From the NCBI GenBank assembly GCA_031553225.1, contig JAVBLU010000003.1, positions 1 to 52,818 of the forward strand: DNA of 52,818 bases, written 5' to 3'. This DNA comes from JAVBLU01 sp031553225. GTDB lineage: Bacteria; Bacillota; Clostridia; Christensenellales; UBA1750. Position 1 is the stretch's first letter; each line of letters starts with the position of its first letter. The position numbers and the translations under genes are program-made. Shown here in pieces: positions 39,898 through 49,959 of this stretch. The notes under the pieces were generated by a model. That model saw nothing but the letters and a program-made list of their open reading frames with translations. It searched no databases and was not told the origin of the DNA.

Positions 39898-41046
39898 TTA
39901 CGCGCCCGGCGCGAGCAGAACGCGGCGGTACGCCTCAACGCCCGTCAGCAGGCATTCCTCGTCAAAGTCGAAGGTTTGGGCGTGCAGGGGGGCGCTGTGG
40001 CGCTCGTCCCCGCATCCCACGAAGGCGAACACGCCGGGCGCCCTGCGCTGGTAGTAGGCGAAGTCCTCCGCGGCCATCAGAGGCGTCTGCGGCAGGCAGG
40101 CCCCCCACAGGTCGCGGCAGGCGGCGGTGAGCGCCTCGTCGTTCACCACGGCCGGGTAGCGCGCTGTGTCGCGCAGGGTGGTGCGCGTGCCGAAGGCCTC
40201 GTCCACGCCGCGCCCGGCGGCGGCGATCAGCTCCATCAGCCGGCGGTCGGTGTCGTCGCTCATGGCGCGCACGATGCACTCAAGGCGCGCCTGGCGGGCG
40301 ATGATGTTGCGGCGGTCCCCGGCGGATATTTTGCCCACGGTGATCAGCGCGGGGTGCAGCGGGTCCAGCTTTCGGCTGGCCAGCGTTTGCAGCAGCGCGT
40401 ACAGGTGGCAGGCCGCCGCCGCCGCGTCCACGCCCTGGTGCGGCATGGCGCCGTGCGCGCTGCTGCCGCAAATATCGATGTCCAGCTCGCAGGTGGAGGC
40501 CATCACCGGCCCGGCGGACAGGGCGATGCGCCCTTTGGGCACCTGGGGCATCAGGTGAAAGCCGTACACGGCCGATACGTCCGGGCCGCTCAGGGCCCCT
40601 TCCTCGATCATGCGCTGCGCGCCGCCGATGGATTCCTCGGCCGGCTGCAGCAGCAGCACCACCGTGCGGCCAAGGGAACCCTTGGCCCGCGCGGCGGCAG
40701 CCAAGCGCGCCGCGGCCAGCAGCATGGCCATGTGGCCGTCGTGCCCGCAGGCGTGCATGTAGCCCGGCCGCTGCGAACAAAACGCGCTTCCGGTCTGCTC
40801 CTGCAGCGCAAGGGCGTCGATGTCCGCGCGCAGGGCGATGGCGTTCGGGCCGGTTCCCTGAAACACGGCTTTCAGGCCCGTGCCCGCCAAGGGGCGCAGC
40901 TCGTCCGGCCGCAGGGCGCGAAGCGCCGCCATCAGGTACGCCTGCGTCTCGTGCTCGCACGTTCCTTCCTCCGGAATGCGGTGCAGCGCGCGCCGGTCCG
41001 CCACGACCTGGCCGCGCTGGGCAATGGTGTCCTCGTGATGCAGCAA
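39898..41046 (-). CDS. M20-family amidohydrolase (aminoacylase/carboxypeptidase-like)
   Basis: A 382-residue two-zinc peptidase of the M20D group, which hydrolyses N-acyl amino acids or similar amides. The metal and catalytic motifs are present in order: IALRADIDALAL, YMHACGHDGHMAMLL, LLLQPAEESIGGAQRMI with the catalytic Glu pair, and GFHLMPQVPKG. The dimerisation domain contains AHGAMPHQGVDA. The start is TTG (41044-41046), 6 nt after AAGGAGGT; the longer frame to 41130 lacks a site. It is a single-gene unit. Confidence 0.92.
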   Translation of the reverse strand: MLHHEDTIAQRGQVVADRRALHRIPEEGTCEHETQAYLMAALRALRPDELRPLAGTGLKAVFQGTGPNAIALRADIDALALQEQTGSAFCSQRPGYMHACGHDGHMAMLLAAARLAAAARAKGSLGRTVVLLLQPAEESIGGAQRMIEEGALSGPDVSAVYGFHLMPQVPKGRIALSAGPVMASTCELDIDICGSSAHGAMPHQGVDAAAAACHLYALLQTLASRKLDPLHPALITVGKISAGDRRNIIARQARLECIVRAMSDDTDRRLMELIAAAGRGVDEAFGTRTTLRDTARYPAVVNDEALTAACRDLWGACLPQTPLMAAEDFAYYQRRAPGVFAFVGCGDERHSAPLHAQTFDFDEECLLTGVEAYRRVLLAPGA

Positions 41047-41295
41047 CTTGCCACCTCCTTCGCATCGATGACGAACCGCGTATGCCCTGCCGGGACCGCG
41101 CTCTTGGGCGCATTGCCACAAAACCACCATATTTTCGGCCGTTTTTTGTTATATGCGCTGCAACCGTTTCATTTTCGGGCGCGGCTGCGTGCGGGCGCTT
41201 ATTTAGTTCACGCTGCGCGTTGTCTCGCGGTCATGATGGGCCATTATAGCACATCGTATCCGCGCTTAACAGCTTTTCTTTCCCAAGACCTGCCG

Positions 41296-41324
41296 TTGAC
41301 CCCATGCGCTCCCGGTGCTACAAT
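41296..41324 (+). promoter_or_regulatory. Promoter of the second UroD-like gene
   Basis: TTGACC (41296-41301), 17 bp, TACAAT (41319-41324), about 30 nt before the ATG at 41355. Confidence 0.78.
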
Positions 41325-41354
41325 GTAGCCGGACTTTGGAAGGGAGAGGATCAC

Positions 41355-42479
41355 ATGCTCCCCTGCATGCCCTATGTGCAAAATGAACTGCTGCCAAGGC
41401 TTCGCCAAAGCGCACAGCAAACTAAAAAAGCCGCCGACGCCCAGCTGGCCGTTTGGGCGGGCGCGGCCCGCAAGCCGCTGCTTTTGTTGCACTGTCCCGA
41501 TCCGGATGCCGACGCTATCCCGTCCTTCGATCTGGCCGAGATCCACTTTAACAGCGAGAAAATGCTCCTTGCCGGCCTGAAGAGTGCGCTCTCCTCCCGC
41601 GCGGGCGGCAGCGCCGCCGTGCCCAGCGTGCGCTCCAACATGGGCTGCGGGGTGTACCCCACCCTGTTGGGCATGGCGCAGGACGTGTTTCCGGACAAGA
41701 TGCCCTGGATTCAGCAGCACTTAACCAAGGACCGCCTGGCCGCCATGACGGCCGCGGACATCGCCGTAAGCCCCGAGTTCTCCGAAGCCCTGTCGCAGAT
41801 GGCTTATATGAAGGAGCAGCTTGCCGGCACGGGCGTTGAGGTCTTTCCGCTGGATTTGCAGGGCGTCATCGACATTGCGCACCTGGCCCTTGGCGACCAG
41901 TTCTTTTACGAGCTGTACGATGACGAGGCGTTCATGGCGCACCTGTGCGATCTGAGCGCCGACGCCATGATCTTTGGCGTGCGGCGCGTGCTGGACGTGA
42001 TCGGCCCCTCGCCGTACGTGGCGCATTACAACGACCTGGTGATGCCCGCTTCCACGCCGCTCAAGCTCTCCGAGGACACCACAACGCTCATCAGCGCCGA
42101 ACACATGGCGCAGTACGCCATGCCCGCCACCAACCGCGTGCTGCAAACCTTCGGCGGAGGGTACATGCACTATTGCGGCAAGAACGACCACCTGCTGGAA
42201 CTCGCCCTGACCACCCCCCGCTTTGTCGGCCTGAACTTCGGAAACCCCGACAAGCACGACATGGAGGACGTTCTGCGCCGCGTGTCAGCCGCGGGCAAGG
42301 TGTTCTACGGCAACTGCATGCAGCGGCCCGGCGAGACGAACAAGTCCTATTTCTCGCGCCTGATCAAGGCCCAGGACGACGGCCGCGCGCACCTTCTTCT
42401 GCCCTTCCATTGCCCGCTTGCAGCGCGCGAGGACGTCCTCTCCGACTGGATCGCCTGCGGCGGCGGCGTGCCGGCGTAG
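41355..42479 (+). CDS. Second UroD-superfamily protein
   Basis: A 374-residue TIM-barrel protein of the uroporphyrinogen decarboxylase superfamily. It has SVRSNMGCGVYPTLLGM, LDLQGVIDIAHLALGDQFFYELYDDEAFM (about 155-183), and a zinc-type HYCG motif in GYMHYCGKNDHLLELAL. Another Cys lies in LPFHCPLAA near the end. It differs clearly from the protein at 31782. Relatives of this type occur beside glycoside or aromatic degradation genes and corrinoid systems, but no partner is seen here. The ATG is preceded by GGGAGAGG. Function unknown; not a haem enzyme judging by the missing N-terminal arginines. Confidence 0.75.
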   Translation: MLPCMPYVQNELLPRLRQSAQQTKKAADAQLAVWAGAARKPLLLLHCPDPDADAIPSFDLAEIHFNSEKMLLAGLKSALSSRAGGSAAVPSVRSNMGCGVYPTLLGMAQDVFPDKMPWIQQHLTKDRLAAMTAADIAVSPEFSEALSQMAYMKEQLAGTGVEVFPLDLQGVIDIAHLALGDQFFYELYDDEAFMAHLCDLSADAMIFGVRRVLDVIGPSPYVAHYNDLVMPASTPLKLSEDTTTLISAEHMAQYAMPATNRVLQTFGGGYMHYCGKNDHLLELALTTPRFVGLNFGNPDKHDMEDVLRRVSAAGKVFYGNCMQRPGETNKSYFSRLIKAQDDGRAHLLLPFHCPLAAREDVLSDWIACGGGVPA

Positions 42480-42600
42480 GGGGAGACGGCGAAGGGCGCC
42501 GCCCTTTGCGCATCCCGCCAAAGGGCTTGTCCGTTGCACCCCATGCGCGGGAAATATGCTAATTTTATCGGAATCGTCAGTGTTTGCTGAAGCGATGGAC

Positions 42601-42635
42601 GCGGGCCCGGCGGCGCAGAAAGCCGCCGGGCCCGC
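42601..42635. repeat. Inverted repeat GCGGGCCCGGCGGC
   Basis: GCGGGCCCGGCGGC, a 7-nt loop and its exact complement. The same stem core recurs at 52727-52764, and a variant forms the purH terminator at 44407-44442. Confidence 0.7.
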
Positions 42636-42640
42636 GCGGA

Positions 42641-42677
42641 CCGAAGGCAAACCCCGCCATGCGGGGTTTGCCTTCGG
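42641..42677. terminator. 17-bp perfect hairpin between convergent genes
   Basis: CCGAAGGCAAACCCCGC, CAT, and the exact complement to 42677. The AAACCCCGC core matches the terminator at 36543-36573. No U tract; probably a bidirectional terminator or structural element. Confidence 0.5.
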
Positions 42678-42904
42678 CCTATGCGCCGCCGGTTGCCAGC
42701 GCCTCGTGTTCGCATTGCCGGGCGGCTTTGCGTAAGGACAGCCGGGACGGCTGTGTCCCCGGGCTGTGCGAAGCGCTCAGCCGCCGCTTGGCGGCGTGCG
42801 GCGTCTGCGCGCGGGCAGGGCCGGCCCTCCCCCCGAGATGCCATCCAGGGGACAAGGCCCGTTGGCGGGCAAGGGCTGAAGCTGGCGGCCTCCCCTCAAC
42901 CGCC

Positions 42905-43486
42905 TCACGCCAGCACGGGCTGAAGCTGGCGGCCTTCCAGGGCGGCAGCGGCGGCCTGCGGCAGGAGCGAAAGCTTGGCCATCAGCGAACAGGGCTTGCT
43001 GATGGGGGCGTCCTGCCCGAAGGGCACAAAAAACACGTTTTTGCGGTTGAGAAGAGCGCCAAGGCTGCCGGCGCTGGCGGAGAGCCCGTCGTTCGTGGCC
43101 AGAGCGAGCAGCACGGGGCGGGCGTTGCGCAGGTGAGACTTGCAGGCCATCACAACAGGCGTGTCGGTGATGCCAGCGGCCAGTTTTCCCATGGTGTTGC
43201 CCGTGCACGGGCAAACGATGAGCAGGTCGAGAAGCTTTTTGGGGCCGATAGCCTCCACCTGAACAAGGGTATCCCAAGGCTCCTTGCCGGTAATGCCGCG
43301 CACGGCGCTGCGCAGGTCGGCGGCGGCAAAAAAGCGCGTGTCCGTATGCGCCACGTTTGTGGAAAAGATGGGCTGAACGTCTGCGCGCAGCTCCACGAGG
43401 CGCCGAAGCGGTTCAAGAGCGTCGCTTAGCGTGCAGAAGGACCCGGTCATGGCATAGCCGATACGTATGGCGGTAAAGTCGTCCAT
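42905..43486 (-). CDS. dpaB: Dipicolinate synthase subunit B (SpoVFB)
   Basis: A 193-residue flavoprotein-fold subunit of dipicolinate synthase, which makes the calcium chelator of the spore core in the mother cell. It shows RIGYAMTGSFCTLSDALEPLRRLVE at the N-terminus, FSTNVAHTDTRFF, LLIVCPCTGNTMGKLAAGITDTPVVMACKSHLRN and LNRKNVFFVPFGQDAP, all typical of DpaB. ATG 43484-43486 follows ACAGGAG. It lies 64 bp downstream of dpaA on the same strand. Its presence marks the organism as endospore-forming. Confidence 0.95.
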   Translation of the reverse strand: MDDFTAIRIGYAMTGSFCTLSDALEPLRRLVELRADVQPIFSTNVAHTDTRFFAAADLRSAVRGITGKEPWDTLVQVEAIGPKKLLDLLIVCPCTGNTMGKLAAGITDTPVVMACKSHLRNARPVLLALATNDGLSASAGSLGALLNRKNVFFVPFGQDAPISKPCSLMAKLSLLPQAAAAALEGRQLQPVLA

Positions 43487-43550
43487 GTTTGCACTCCTGT
43501 CTTGCGGGTCATCCGGCGCCTTGCCTGCGCCGGGCGCGCGGGGAACCGGC

Positions 43551-44318
43551 TTACATTGGGGGCAGTTTGGCAAGGCCGCGCAGGATGGCCTCGCAGAGGA
43601 TCTCCGCCGCAGTTTTCGGCGCGGTTTTGCCGGGCAGGCCGCCCGCCTTGATCACGCGCGGATCATCCGCGCAGCCGCCCGGCGCGGACGCGAGCTCGAT
43701 GACGGCGGCGTGGCCCAAAAGCGGCGTGAGGCGGCGCTCGTCCAGCACCGGGCCGGGGATGGTGTTGTACACGAGCGAGGGAAGGGAGAGCACCCCGTCC
43801 AGCGCGTCCAGCAACACGGCGTGGCAGCCGTAGGCCGTGGCCCAGGCAAGCTCGCGCTCCTCGCGTGAGCACACGATAACGTGCGCGCCAAACGCCAGCA
43901 GCCTGTGCACAAGCAGGCTGCCGATGCGCCCGTACCCAAGCACAAGCACCAGCGCGCCGTGCAGCGTGGCGGCCGTGTGGGCGATGCCCAGCATAATCGC
44001 GCCCTCCACCGTGGGCAGGGCGTTGGCGATGGCAAACGCTTCGTCAACGGCGGGGTCCACCACGTGCACGCCCTGCGCGGCCGCCTCCTGGCGTTCGGCC
44101 TCGCCAAGCGTCCCTACCACGGCGTCCCCGGCCTTCAGCGGAGCCGCCTTCAGCATATGCGCCCGCGCGTTTTTGCACGGGAAAGGAAGAACAAGCGCAC
44201 GCCGGCCGGGCCAGGACGCTCCGGCGTCCACAGCGAACCCCAGCTCGCACAGCGTTTTGCGCATATACGTCTGCCGCGCATCGCCCGGCAACACATCAAA
44301 TCCCCACGGCTTGCCCAC
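43551..44318 (-). CDS. dpaA: Dipicolinate synthase subunit A (SpoVFA)
   Basis: A 255-residue NAD(P)-binding subunit that oxidises dihydrodipicolinate to dipicolinate with DpaB. VLVLGYGRIGSLLVHRLLAFGAHVIVCSR (about 122-150) is the Rossmann fold, followed by VYNTIPGPVLDERRL and ELASAPGG. It is shorter than the roughly 295 residues of the B. subtilis protein. The start is GTG (44316-44318) behind GGGGGTGAG. A CATACATA sequence on the minus strand (44341-44348) resembles a sporulation -10 box but no -35 is evident. Confidence 0.93.
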   Translation of the reverse strand: MGKPWGFDVLPGDARQTYMRKTLCELGFAVDAGASWPGRRALVLPFPCKNARAHMLKAAPLKAGDAVVGTLGEAERQEAAAQGVHVVDPAVDEAFAIANALPTVEGAIMLGIAHTAATLHGALVLVLGYGRIGSLLVHRLLAFGAHVIVCSREERELAWATAYGCHAVLLDALDGVLSLPSLVYNTIPGPVLDERRLTPLLGHAAVIELASAPGGCADDPRVIKAGGLPGKTAPKTAAEILCEAILRGLAKLPPM

Positions 44319-44401
44319 CGCGGCTCACCCCCTCATGTACTATGTATGCGCCCGCGCCCGCCCGCGCCATCGCAAAAGAAAAAAACGCCCCGCGCCCAAA
44401 T

Positions 44402-44442
44402 AAAAAGCGGGCCCGCCGGCTGATACAAGCCGCGGGGCCCGC
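44402..44442 (-). terminator. Terminator of the pur operon (after purH)
   Basis: GCGGGCCC and GGGCCCGC with partly mismatched inner arms (44407-44442), followed on the minus strand by five T's (44402-44406). It lies 26 nt after the purH stop. Confidence 0.8.
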
Positions 44443-44468
44443 GATGCGCGCGCGAGGGGGCGAGCAGG

Positions 44469-46013
44469 TCAGTGCTTGAAATGCCGCACGCCGGTAAACA
44501 CCATGGCGATGCCGGCCTCGTTGCAGGCGTCGATGGACTCCTGATCGTTGAGGGAGCCGCCGGGCTGAATGATGGCGGTGATGCCCGCGGCGGCGGCGGC
44601 GCGCACGCAGTCGTTGAAGGGAAAGAAAGCGTCGGAGGCGAGGGCGGCGCCGGCCGCCTTGTCGCCCGAGCGCTCCAGCGCCTGCTGGGTGGCCCAGATG
44701 CGGTTCACCTGGCCGGGCCCGATGCCCAGCGACTGGCCGTCCTTGGCGACGGCGATGCCGTTGGAGCGGGTGTGCTTCACAAGAGCCCAGGCCAGGTGCA
44801 GATCGTCCGTCTCCTTTTGCGTGGGCGCGCGGTTCGTTACAACCTTGTAGCGCTCGCCCTCGGCGTACAGGATCTCGTCGCGGCTTTGCACCAAAAGGCC
44901 GCCGTAGACGGACTTGACGCTCGGCTGGCCGGCCGGCTGGGGCAGGGTGGTATCCAGCTGCAGTAGGCGCAGGTTTTTCTTTTTTTGCAAAACCTTCAGC
45001 GCGGCCGGGGCAAAGGAGGGCGCAACGACGATCTCCAGGAAAATCTTGCCCATCTCGGCTGCGGTGCGCTCGTCCACCTCGGCGTTGGTGACCACAATAC
45101 CGCCGAAGATGGAGGTGGGGTCGGCCTCGTAGGCCTTCATGTACGCCTCATAGACGGTGGGGGCGACGCCCACGCCGCAGGGGTTGGCGTGCTTAACGGC
45201 CACAACGGAGGGCACCGGAAGCTCGGCGAGCATGTCCAGCGCGCCGGCCGCGTCGCCGATGTTGTTGTAGGACAGCTCCTTGCCGTGCAGCTGCACCGCC
45301 TGGGCAAGCGACCCGGGGCAGGGCAGGGGGGTTTTGTAAAAGGCGGCGCTCTGGTGGGGGTTCTCGCCGTAGCGCATGCCCTGCACCTTCTCGAAGGTAA
45401 GGGTGTAGGTGTCCGGGTAGCCTTCCTGGCCCAGTTGCTTATAGAGGTAGTCCTGGATGAGCGCGTCGTAGGCGGCCGTGTGGGCGAACACCTTGTAGCA
45501 CAGGCGGAACTTGGTCTGGCGGGACACCTCGCCCTGTTCGCGCAGCTCGCTCAGCACGCCCTCGTAATCGGCCACGTCCACCACCACGGCCACGTCCTGC
45601 CAGTTTTTTGCCGCGGCGCGCAGCATGGTGGGGCCGCCGATGTCGATATTCTCCACGGCGTGCTCAAGGGTGACGCCGTCCTTCATGATGGTCTGCTTGA
45701 ACGGGTACAGGTTGATGACGACCAGATCGATTGGCGCGATGCCAAGCTTCTCTATCTGGGCCATGTGCTCGGGGTTTTGGCGCATGGCCAGAAGCCCGGC
45801 GTGGATGGCGGGGTGCAGGGTCTTCACGCGGCCGTCCAGGCACTCCGGAAAGCCCGTCACGTCCGAGACGGCCACAGTGGGCAGGCCCGCATCGCGCAGG
45901 GCCTTCTGCGTGCCGCCCGTGGAGAGAATCTCAAATCCCAGCTCGGCAAGCGATCGTGCGAAGTCCACAATGCCGGCCTTGTCCGACACGCTGATGAGCG
46001 CGCGCTTTTTCAT
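44469..46013 (-). CDS. purH: Bifunctional AICAR formyltransferase/IMP cyclohydrolase
   Basis: It catalyses the last two steps of IMP synthesis. The 514-residue protein has the N-terminal IMP cyclohydrolase domain (SVSDKAGIVDFARSL, STGGTQKALRDAG, VKTLHPAIHAGLL). The C-terminal AICAR transformylase domain contains MRYGENPHQSAAFY, VAVKHANPCGVG and the ending SDAFFPFNDCVRAAAAAGITAIIQPGGSLND. The start may be this ATG or the adjoining GTG (46014-46016), which is closer to the GGGGG site. It is the last gene of purE-F-M-N-H, 15 bp after purN. Confidence 0.97.
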   Translation of the reverse strand: MKKRALISVSDKAGIVDFARSLAELGFEILSTGGTQKALRDAGLPTVAVSDVTGFPECLDGRVKTLHPAIHAGLLAMRQNPEHMAQIEKLGIAPIDLVVINLYPFKQTIMKDGVTLEHAVENIDIGGPTMLRAAAKNWQDVAVVVDVADYEGVLSELREQGEVSRQTKFRLCYKVFAHTAAYDALIQDYLYKQLGQEGYPDTYTLTFEKVQGMRYGENPHQSAAFYKTPLPCPGSLAQAVQLHGKELSYNNIGDAAGALDMLAELPVPSVVAVKHANPCGVGVAPTVYEAYMKAYEADPTSIFGGIVVTNAEVDERTAAEMGKIFLEIVVAPSFAPAALKVLQKKKNLRLLQLDTTLPQPAGQPSVKSVYGGLLVQSRDEILYAEGERYKVVTNRAPTQKETDDLHLAWALVKHTRSNGIAVAKDGQSLGIGPGQVNRIWATQQALERSGDKAAGAALASDAFFPFNDCVRAAAAAGITAIIQPGGSLNDQESIDACNEAGIAMVFTGVRHFKH

Positions 46014-46028
46014 CACTGATAAGCCCCC

Positions 46029-46649
46029 TTACATGATGGTTGCTTTGCGGCCTTGTACGCTGAGCCGCCCTTCGCAGAACAGGGCGACGGCTTTGGGCAA
46101 AATGCGGTGCTCCACGCCGAGCACGCGCTCGGCCAGGGACTCCGGCGTGTCGTTCTCGTACACGGGCACGCTCCCCTGCAGCACGATGGGCCCGGTGTCC
46201 ACCGTCTCGTCAACGAAGTGGACGCTCGCGCCGGACACGCGGCATCCGGCGGCCAGTACGGCCCGGTGCACGGCGATGCCATGCATGCCCGGCCCGCCGA
46301 AGGACGGCAGAAGCGCCGGATGGATGTTGAGGATGCGGCCCGGAAAAGCGGCCACCGTCTCCTGCGGCACGATGCCCAGGTACCCGGCCAGCACGATCAG
46401 GTCGGGCGCGGCGGACACCAGCGCCTGATGCCGAGCCGTGTCGCACTCGGCCGGGCTGGCAAAGCGGCGGCGGGCAAGCGCCAGCGCGGGCACGCCGCGG
46501 GCGCGGGCCCTCTGCAGGGCATACGCTTTTTCCGCGGAGGAGAGCACCAGGCACACCTCGCCGCGTATCGCGCCCGCGTCGATGGCGTTGAAGACGGCCT
46601 GCAGGTTGGAGCCGCCTCCGGAAACGAGCACGGCGATACGGCTGCTCAT
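46029..46649 (-). CDS. purN: Phosphoribosylglycinamide formyltransferase (GART)
   Basis: It formylates glycinamide ribonucleotide using 10-formyl-THF. The 206-residue protein starts RIAVLVSGGGSNLQAVFNAI and carries ILNIHPALLPSFGG, the Asn-His pair of the active site. HFVDETVDTGPIVLQGSVPV supplies the catalytic Asp. Its ATG overlaps the purM stop by four bases (ATGA), so translation is coupled. purH follows. Confidence 0.97.
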   Translation of the reverse strand: MSSRIAVLVSGGGSNLQAVFNAIDAGAIRGEVCLVLSSAEKAYALQRARARGVPALALARRRFASPAECDTARHQALVSAAPDLIVLAGYLGIVPQETVAAFPGRILNIHPALLPSFGGPGMHGIAVHRAVLAAGCRVSGASVHFVDETVDTGPIVLQGSVPVYENDTPESLAERVLGVEHRILPKAVALFCEGRLSVQGRKATIM

Positions 46650-47680
46650 GAAAGGATCAGGCGGGGCTGCCCGGCCTTTGCGGCGGCCACCTCGCCGATC
46701 ACATAGGCGCGCTCGCCCAACGCCTGGGCGGCCTCCGCCACGGCGCGGGCCTGCCCGGCCGGTACGGCCAGCACCATGCCGCAGCCCATGTTGAAGGTGT
46801 TGTAGATGGACTCGTCCGGGATCTCGCCCATCCTTTGCAGAAGGGTGAAGATGGGAGGCACGGGCCAGCTGCCCCGGCGGATGACGGCGCACAGACCGTC
46901 GGGCAGAATGCGCGGAATGTTCTCGATGAAGCCGCCGCCCGTGATGTGCGCGCAGCCCTTCACCGGGAAGCCCGCCATGAGCTTGAGCACGCTCTTCACA
47001 TAAATGCGCGTGGGGGTGATGAGCGCCTGCCCGAAGCTTGTGGACAGGCCGGGCGCTTCCCTGCCCAGCGCCTCGGCGGTGTCGCCCACAAGCTTGCGCA
47101 CCAGGGAAAAACCGTTGGAGTGCACGCCGTCGGACGCAAGGCCGACGAGGGCGTCGCCCGCGGCCACGTCCCGCCCGCTGACGGCCTTGTCGCGGGCGAC
47201 CACGCCCACGCAGAAGCCCGCCATGTCGTACTCGCCGTCCTGATAAAAGCCGGGCATCTCGGCGGTCTCCCCCCCGATGAGGGCGCACCCGGCGCGCACG
47301 CACCCCTCCGCAACGCCCCCCACGATGGCGGCCGTGCGCTCCGGGTCGATGCGGGAGGCGGCGATGTAATCCAGAAAGAAGAGGGGCCGCGCGCCCTGGC
47401 ACACCACGTCGTTGACGCACATGGCCACGCAGTCGATGCCCACGGTGTCGTGTTTGTCCATGGCGAAGGCGATTTTCAGCTTGGTGCCCACGCCGTCCGT
47501 GCCCGCCACAAGCACGGGCGCGTGCAGGTCGCCCTCATCCAGGGCGTAAAAACCGCCGAAGGACCCAAGGTCGCCCAGCACGTTGGCGTTCATGGTGCGT
47601 TTCACGTGCGCCTTCATCAGTTCCACGGCCTTGTAGCCGCGCTCCACGTCCACGCCCGAATCCTTGTAGGTGATGGCCAT
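46646..47680 (-). CDS. purM: Phosphoribosylformylglycinamidine cyclo-ligase (AIR synthetase)
   Basis: ATP-dependent ring closure of FGAM to AIR. The 344-residue protein has the family features: ITYKDSGVDVERGYKAVELM, VAGTDGVGTKLKIA, the CVNDVVCQGARPLFFLDYIA segment, LIGGETAEMPGFY and the C-terminal ITGGGFIENIPRILP and FNMGCGMVLAV. The ATG follows GGAGGAG. It overlaps purN by four bases and lies 54 bp after purF. Confidence 0.98.
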   Translation of the reverse strand: MAITYKDSGVDVERGYKAVELMKAHVKRTMNANVLGDLGSFGGFYALDEGDLHAPVLVAGTDGVGTKLKIAFAMDKHDTVGIDCVAMCVNDVVCQGARPLFFLDYIAASRIDPERTAAIVGGVAEGCVRAGCALIGGETAEMPGFYQDGEYDMAGFCVGVVARDKAVSGRDVAAGDALVGLASDGVHSNGFSLVRKLVGDTAEALGREAPGLSTSFGQALITPTRIYVKSVLKLMAGFPVKGCAHITGGGFIENIPRILPDGLCAVIRRGSWPVPPIFTLLQRMGEIPDESIYNTFNMGCGMVLAVPAGQARAVAEAAQALGERAYVIGEVAAAKAGQPRLILS

Positions 47681-47734
47681 GCGGTCACTCCTCCTATACC
47701 GTTGTGCGAAAGGTCGTCGGCGGGCGGCGCGTCC

Positions 47735-49120
<1,386 letters not shown>

Positions 49121-49146
49121 TGTTCTGTCCCTCCGAACTGTTGAGC

Positions 49147-49644
49147 CTACAGCTCCGCAGCTTTTTTTGCCGTGGCTTCGTCCGCCGCGCGCACGGCGGC
49201 GGCCATCTCCCGCCGGTGGGCGGCCAGCGCGCCGCGCAGGTCCGGGTGGGCGATGGAGAGTATTTGCACCGCCAGCAGGGCGGCGTTCTCCGCCCCGTCG
49301 ATGGCGACGCAAGCGACCGGCACGCCCGCGGGCATCTGCACGATGGACAAAAGCGCGTCCATGCCGTCCAGCGCGCTGCCCTTCACGGGCACGCCGATAA
49401 CCGGCAGCACGGTGTGCGCGGCCATCACGCCCGGCAGGGCCGCGGCTTTCCCGGCCGCGCAGATCAGAAGGGAACAGCCGTCCGCTTCGGCGCTCGCGGC
49501 AAAAGCGGCCGCTTCACCCGGCGTTCTGTGCGCCGAAAGCACCCGGACGCACACCTCCACATGGAAGCGCTTCAGCGTGCGCACACAGCTCTCCATCAAC
49601 GGGAAATCCGATGCGCTTCCCATCACCAGGGCTACCTTGGGCAT
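49147..49644 (-). CDS. purE: N5-carboxyaminoimidazole ribonucleotide mutase (class I PurE)
   Basis: It moves the carboxyl group of N5-CAIR to form CAIR. The 165-residue protein shows VALVMGSASDFPLMESC (phosphate loop), RVLSAHRTPGEAAAFA with the catalytic His, and CAAGKAAALPGVMAAHTVLPVIGVPV. No purK is adjacent. It is the first gene of the operon and its AGGAAGGAG site lies at the end of a leader of about 160 nt holding a hairpin and a possible short ORF. Confidence 0.97.
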   Translation of the reverse strand: MPKVALVMGSASDFPLMESCVRTLKRFHVEVCVRVLSAHRTPGEAAAFAASAEADGCSLLICAAGKAAALPGVMAAHTVLPVIGVPVKGSALDGMDALLSIVQMPAGVPVACVAIDGAENAALLAVQILSIAHPDLRGALAAHRREMAAAVRAADEATAKKAAEL

Positions 49645-49651
49645 CGCAGGG

Positions 49652-49747
49652 TCACTCCTTCCTAAAATGCAAAGCCGGGCCGCCAGGGCAGCCCGGCAAT
49701 TCGTGTTCAGGGCGTTGGACGCTGCAACAGCAGCACCGCCGCTTCAA
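49652..49747 (-). CDS. Possible leader ORF upstream of purE (31 aa, with CCCC)
   Basis: A TTG-initiated frame (49745-49747) behind GAAGGA at 10-nt spacing. It encodes a short peptide starting M/LKRRCCCCSVQRP and ends with TGA inside the purE ribosome binding site. Four Cys codons in a row and coupling to purE are suggestive, but the start is weak and chance cannot be excluded in G+C-rich DNA. Confidence 0.3.
   Translation of the reverse strand: MKRRCCCCSVQRPEHELPGCPGGPALHFRKE
49674..49697 (-). terminator. Hairpin in the purE leader
   Basis: GCCGGGC (minus strand 49691-49697) pairs with GCCCGGC (49674-49680) around a 10-nt loop. TTTGCATTTT follows, just before the purE ribosome binding site. 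A possible attenuator; no known purine or ZTP riboswitch core was recognised upstream. Confidence 0.45.
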
Positions 49748-49809
49748 CCGGTTTTGTTCCTTCGCAAACGGTGCGAGGCCCGGGCTCGTTCACGAAAAAG
49801 AACACTGTC

Positions 49810-49839
49810 ATCATACCAGATGAGCGCTCGGCCGGGCAA
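49810..49839 (-). promoter_or_regulatory. Promoter of the pur operon
   Basis: On the minus strand TTGCCC (49834-49839), 18 bp, TATGAT (49810-49815). It gives a leader of about 160 nt before purE. Confidence 0.65.
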
Positions 49840-49890
49840 GTCAAATCCGGACATTTCGGCCCGTCTTTTTTGCGATCGTTCGTGCTTACA

Positions 49891-49920
49891 TTGACGCCGC
49901 CGGAACCTGCGTGGTAGAAT
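49891..49920 (+). promoter_or_regulatory. Promoter of lysA(-purD)
   Basis: TTGACG (49891-49896), 18 bp, TAGAAT (49915-49920), about 33 nt before the lysA ATG. Confidence 0.7.
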
Positions 49921-49959
49921 GCGCAGGTATTTTGCTGCATTTTGCGAGGGGGTATGCGC

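Larger units (their letters stand above)
42480..42904. other. Intergenic region with two long hairpins
   Basis: About 425 bp between the convergent UroD-like and dpaB genes. It holds the two inverted repeats annotated separately at 42601-42635 and 42641-42677. No reading frame with a ribosome binding site was found. Confidence 0.5.

Noticed and set aside
49650..49810. Purine or ZTP riboswitch upstream of purE
   Set aside because: The conserved cores of both families were looked for by eye and not found, though a leader hairpin exists.
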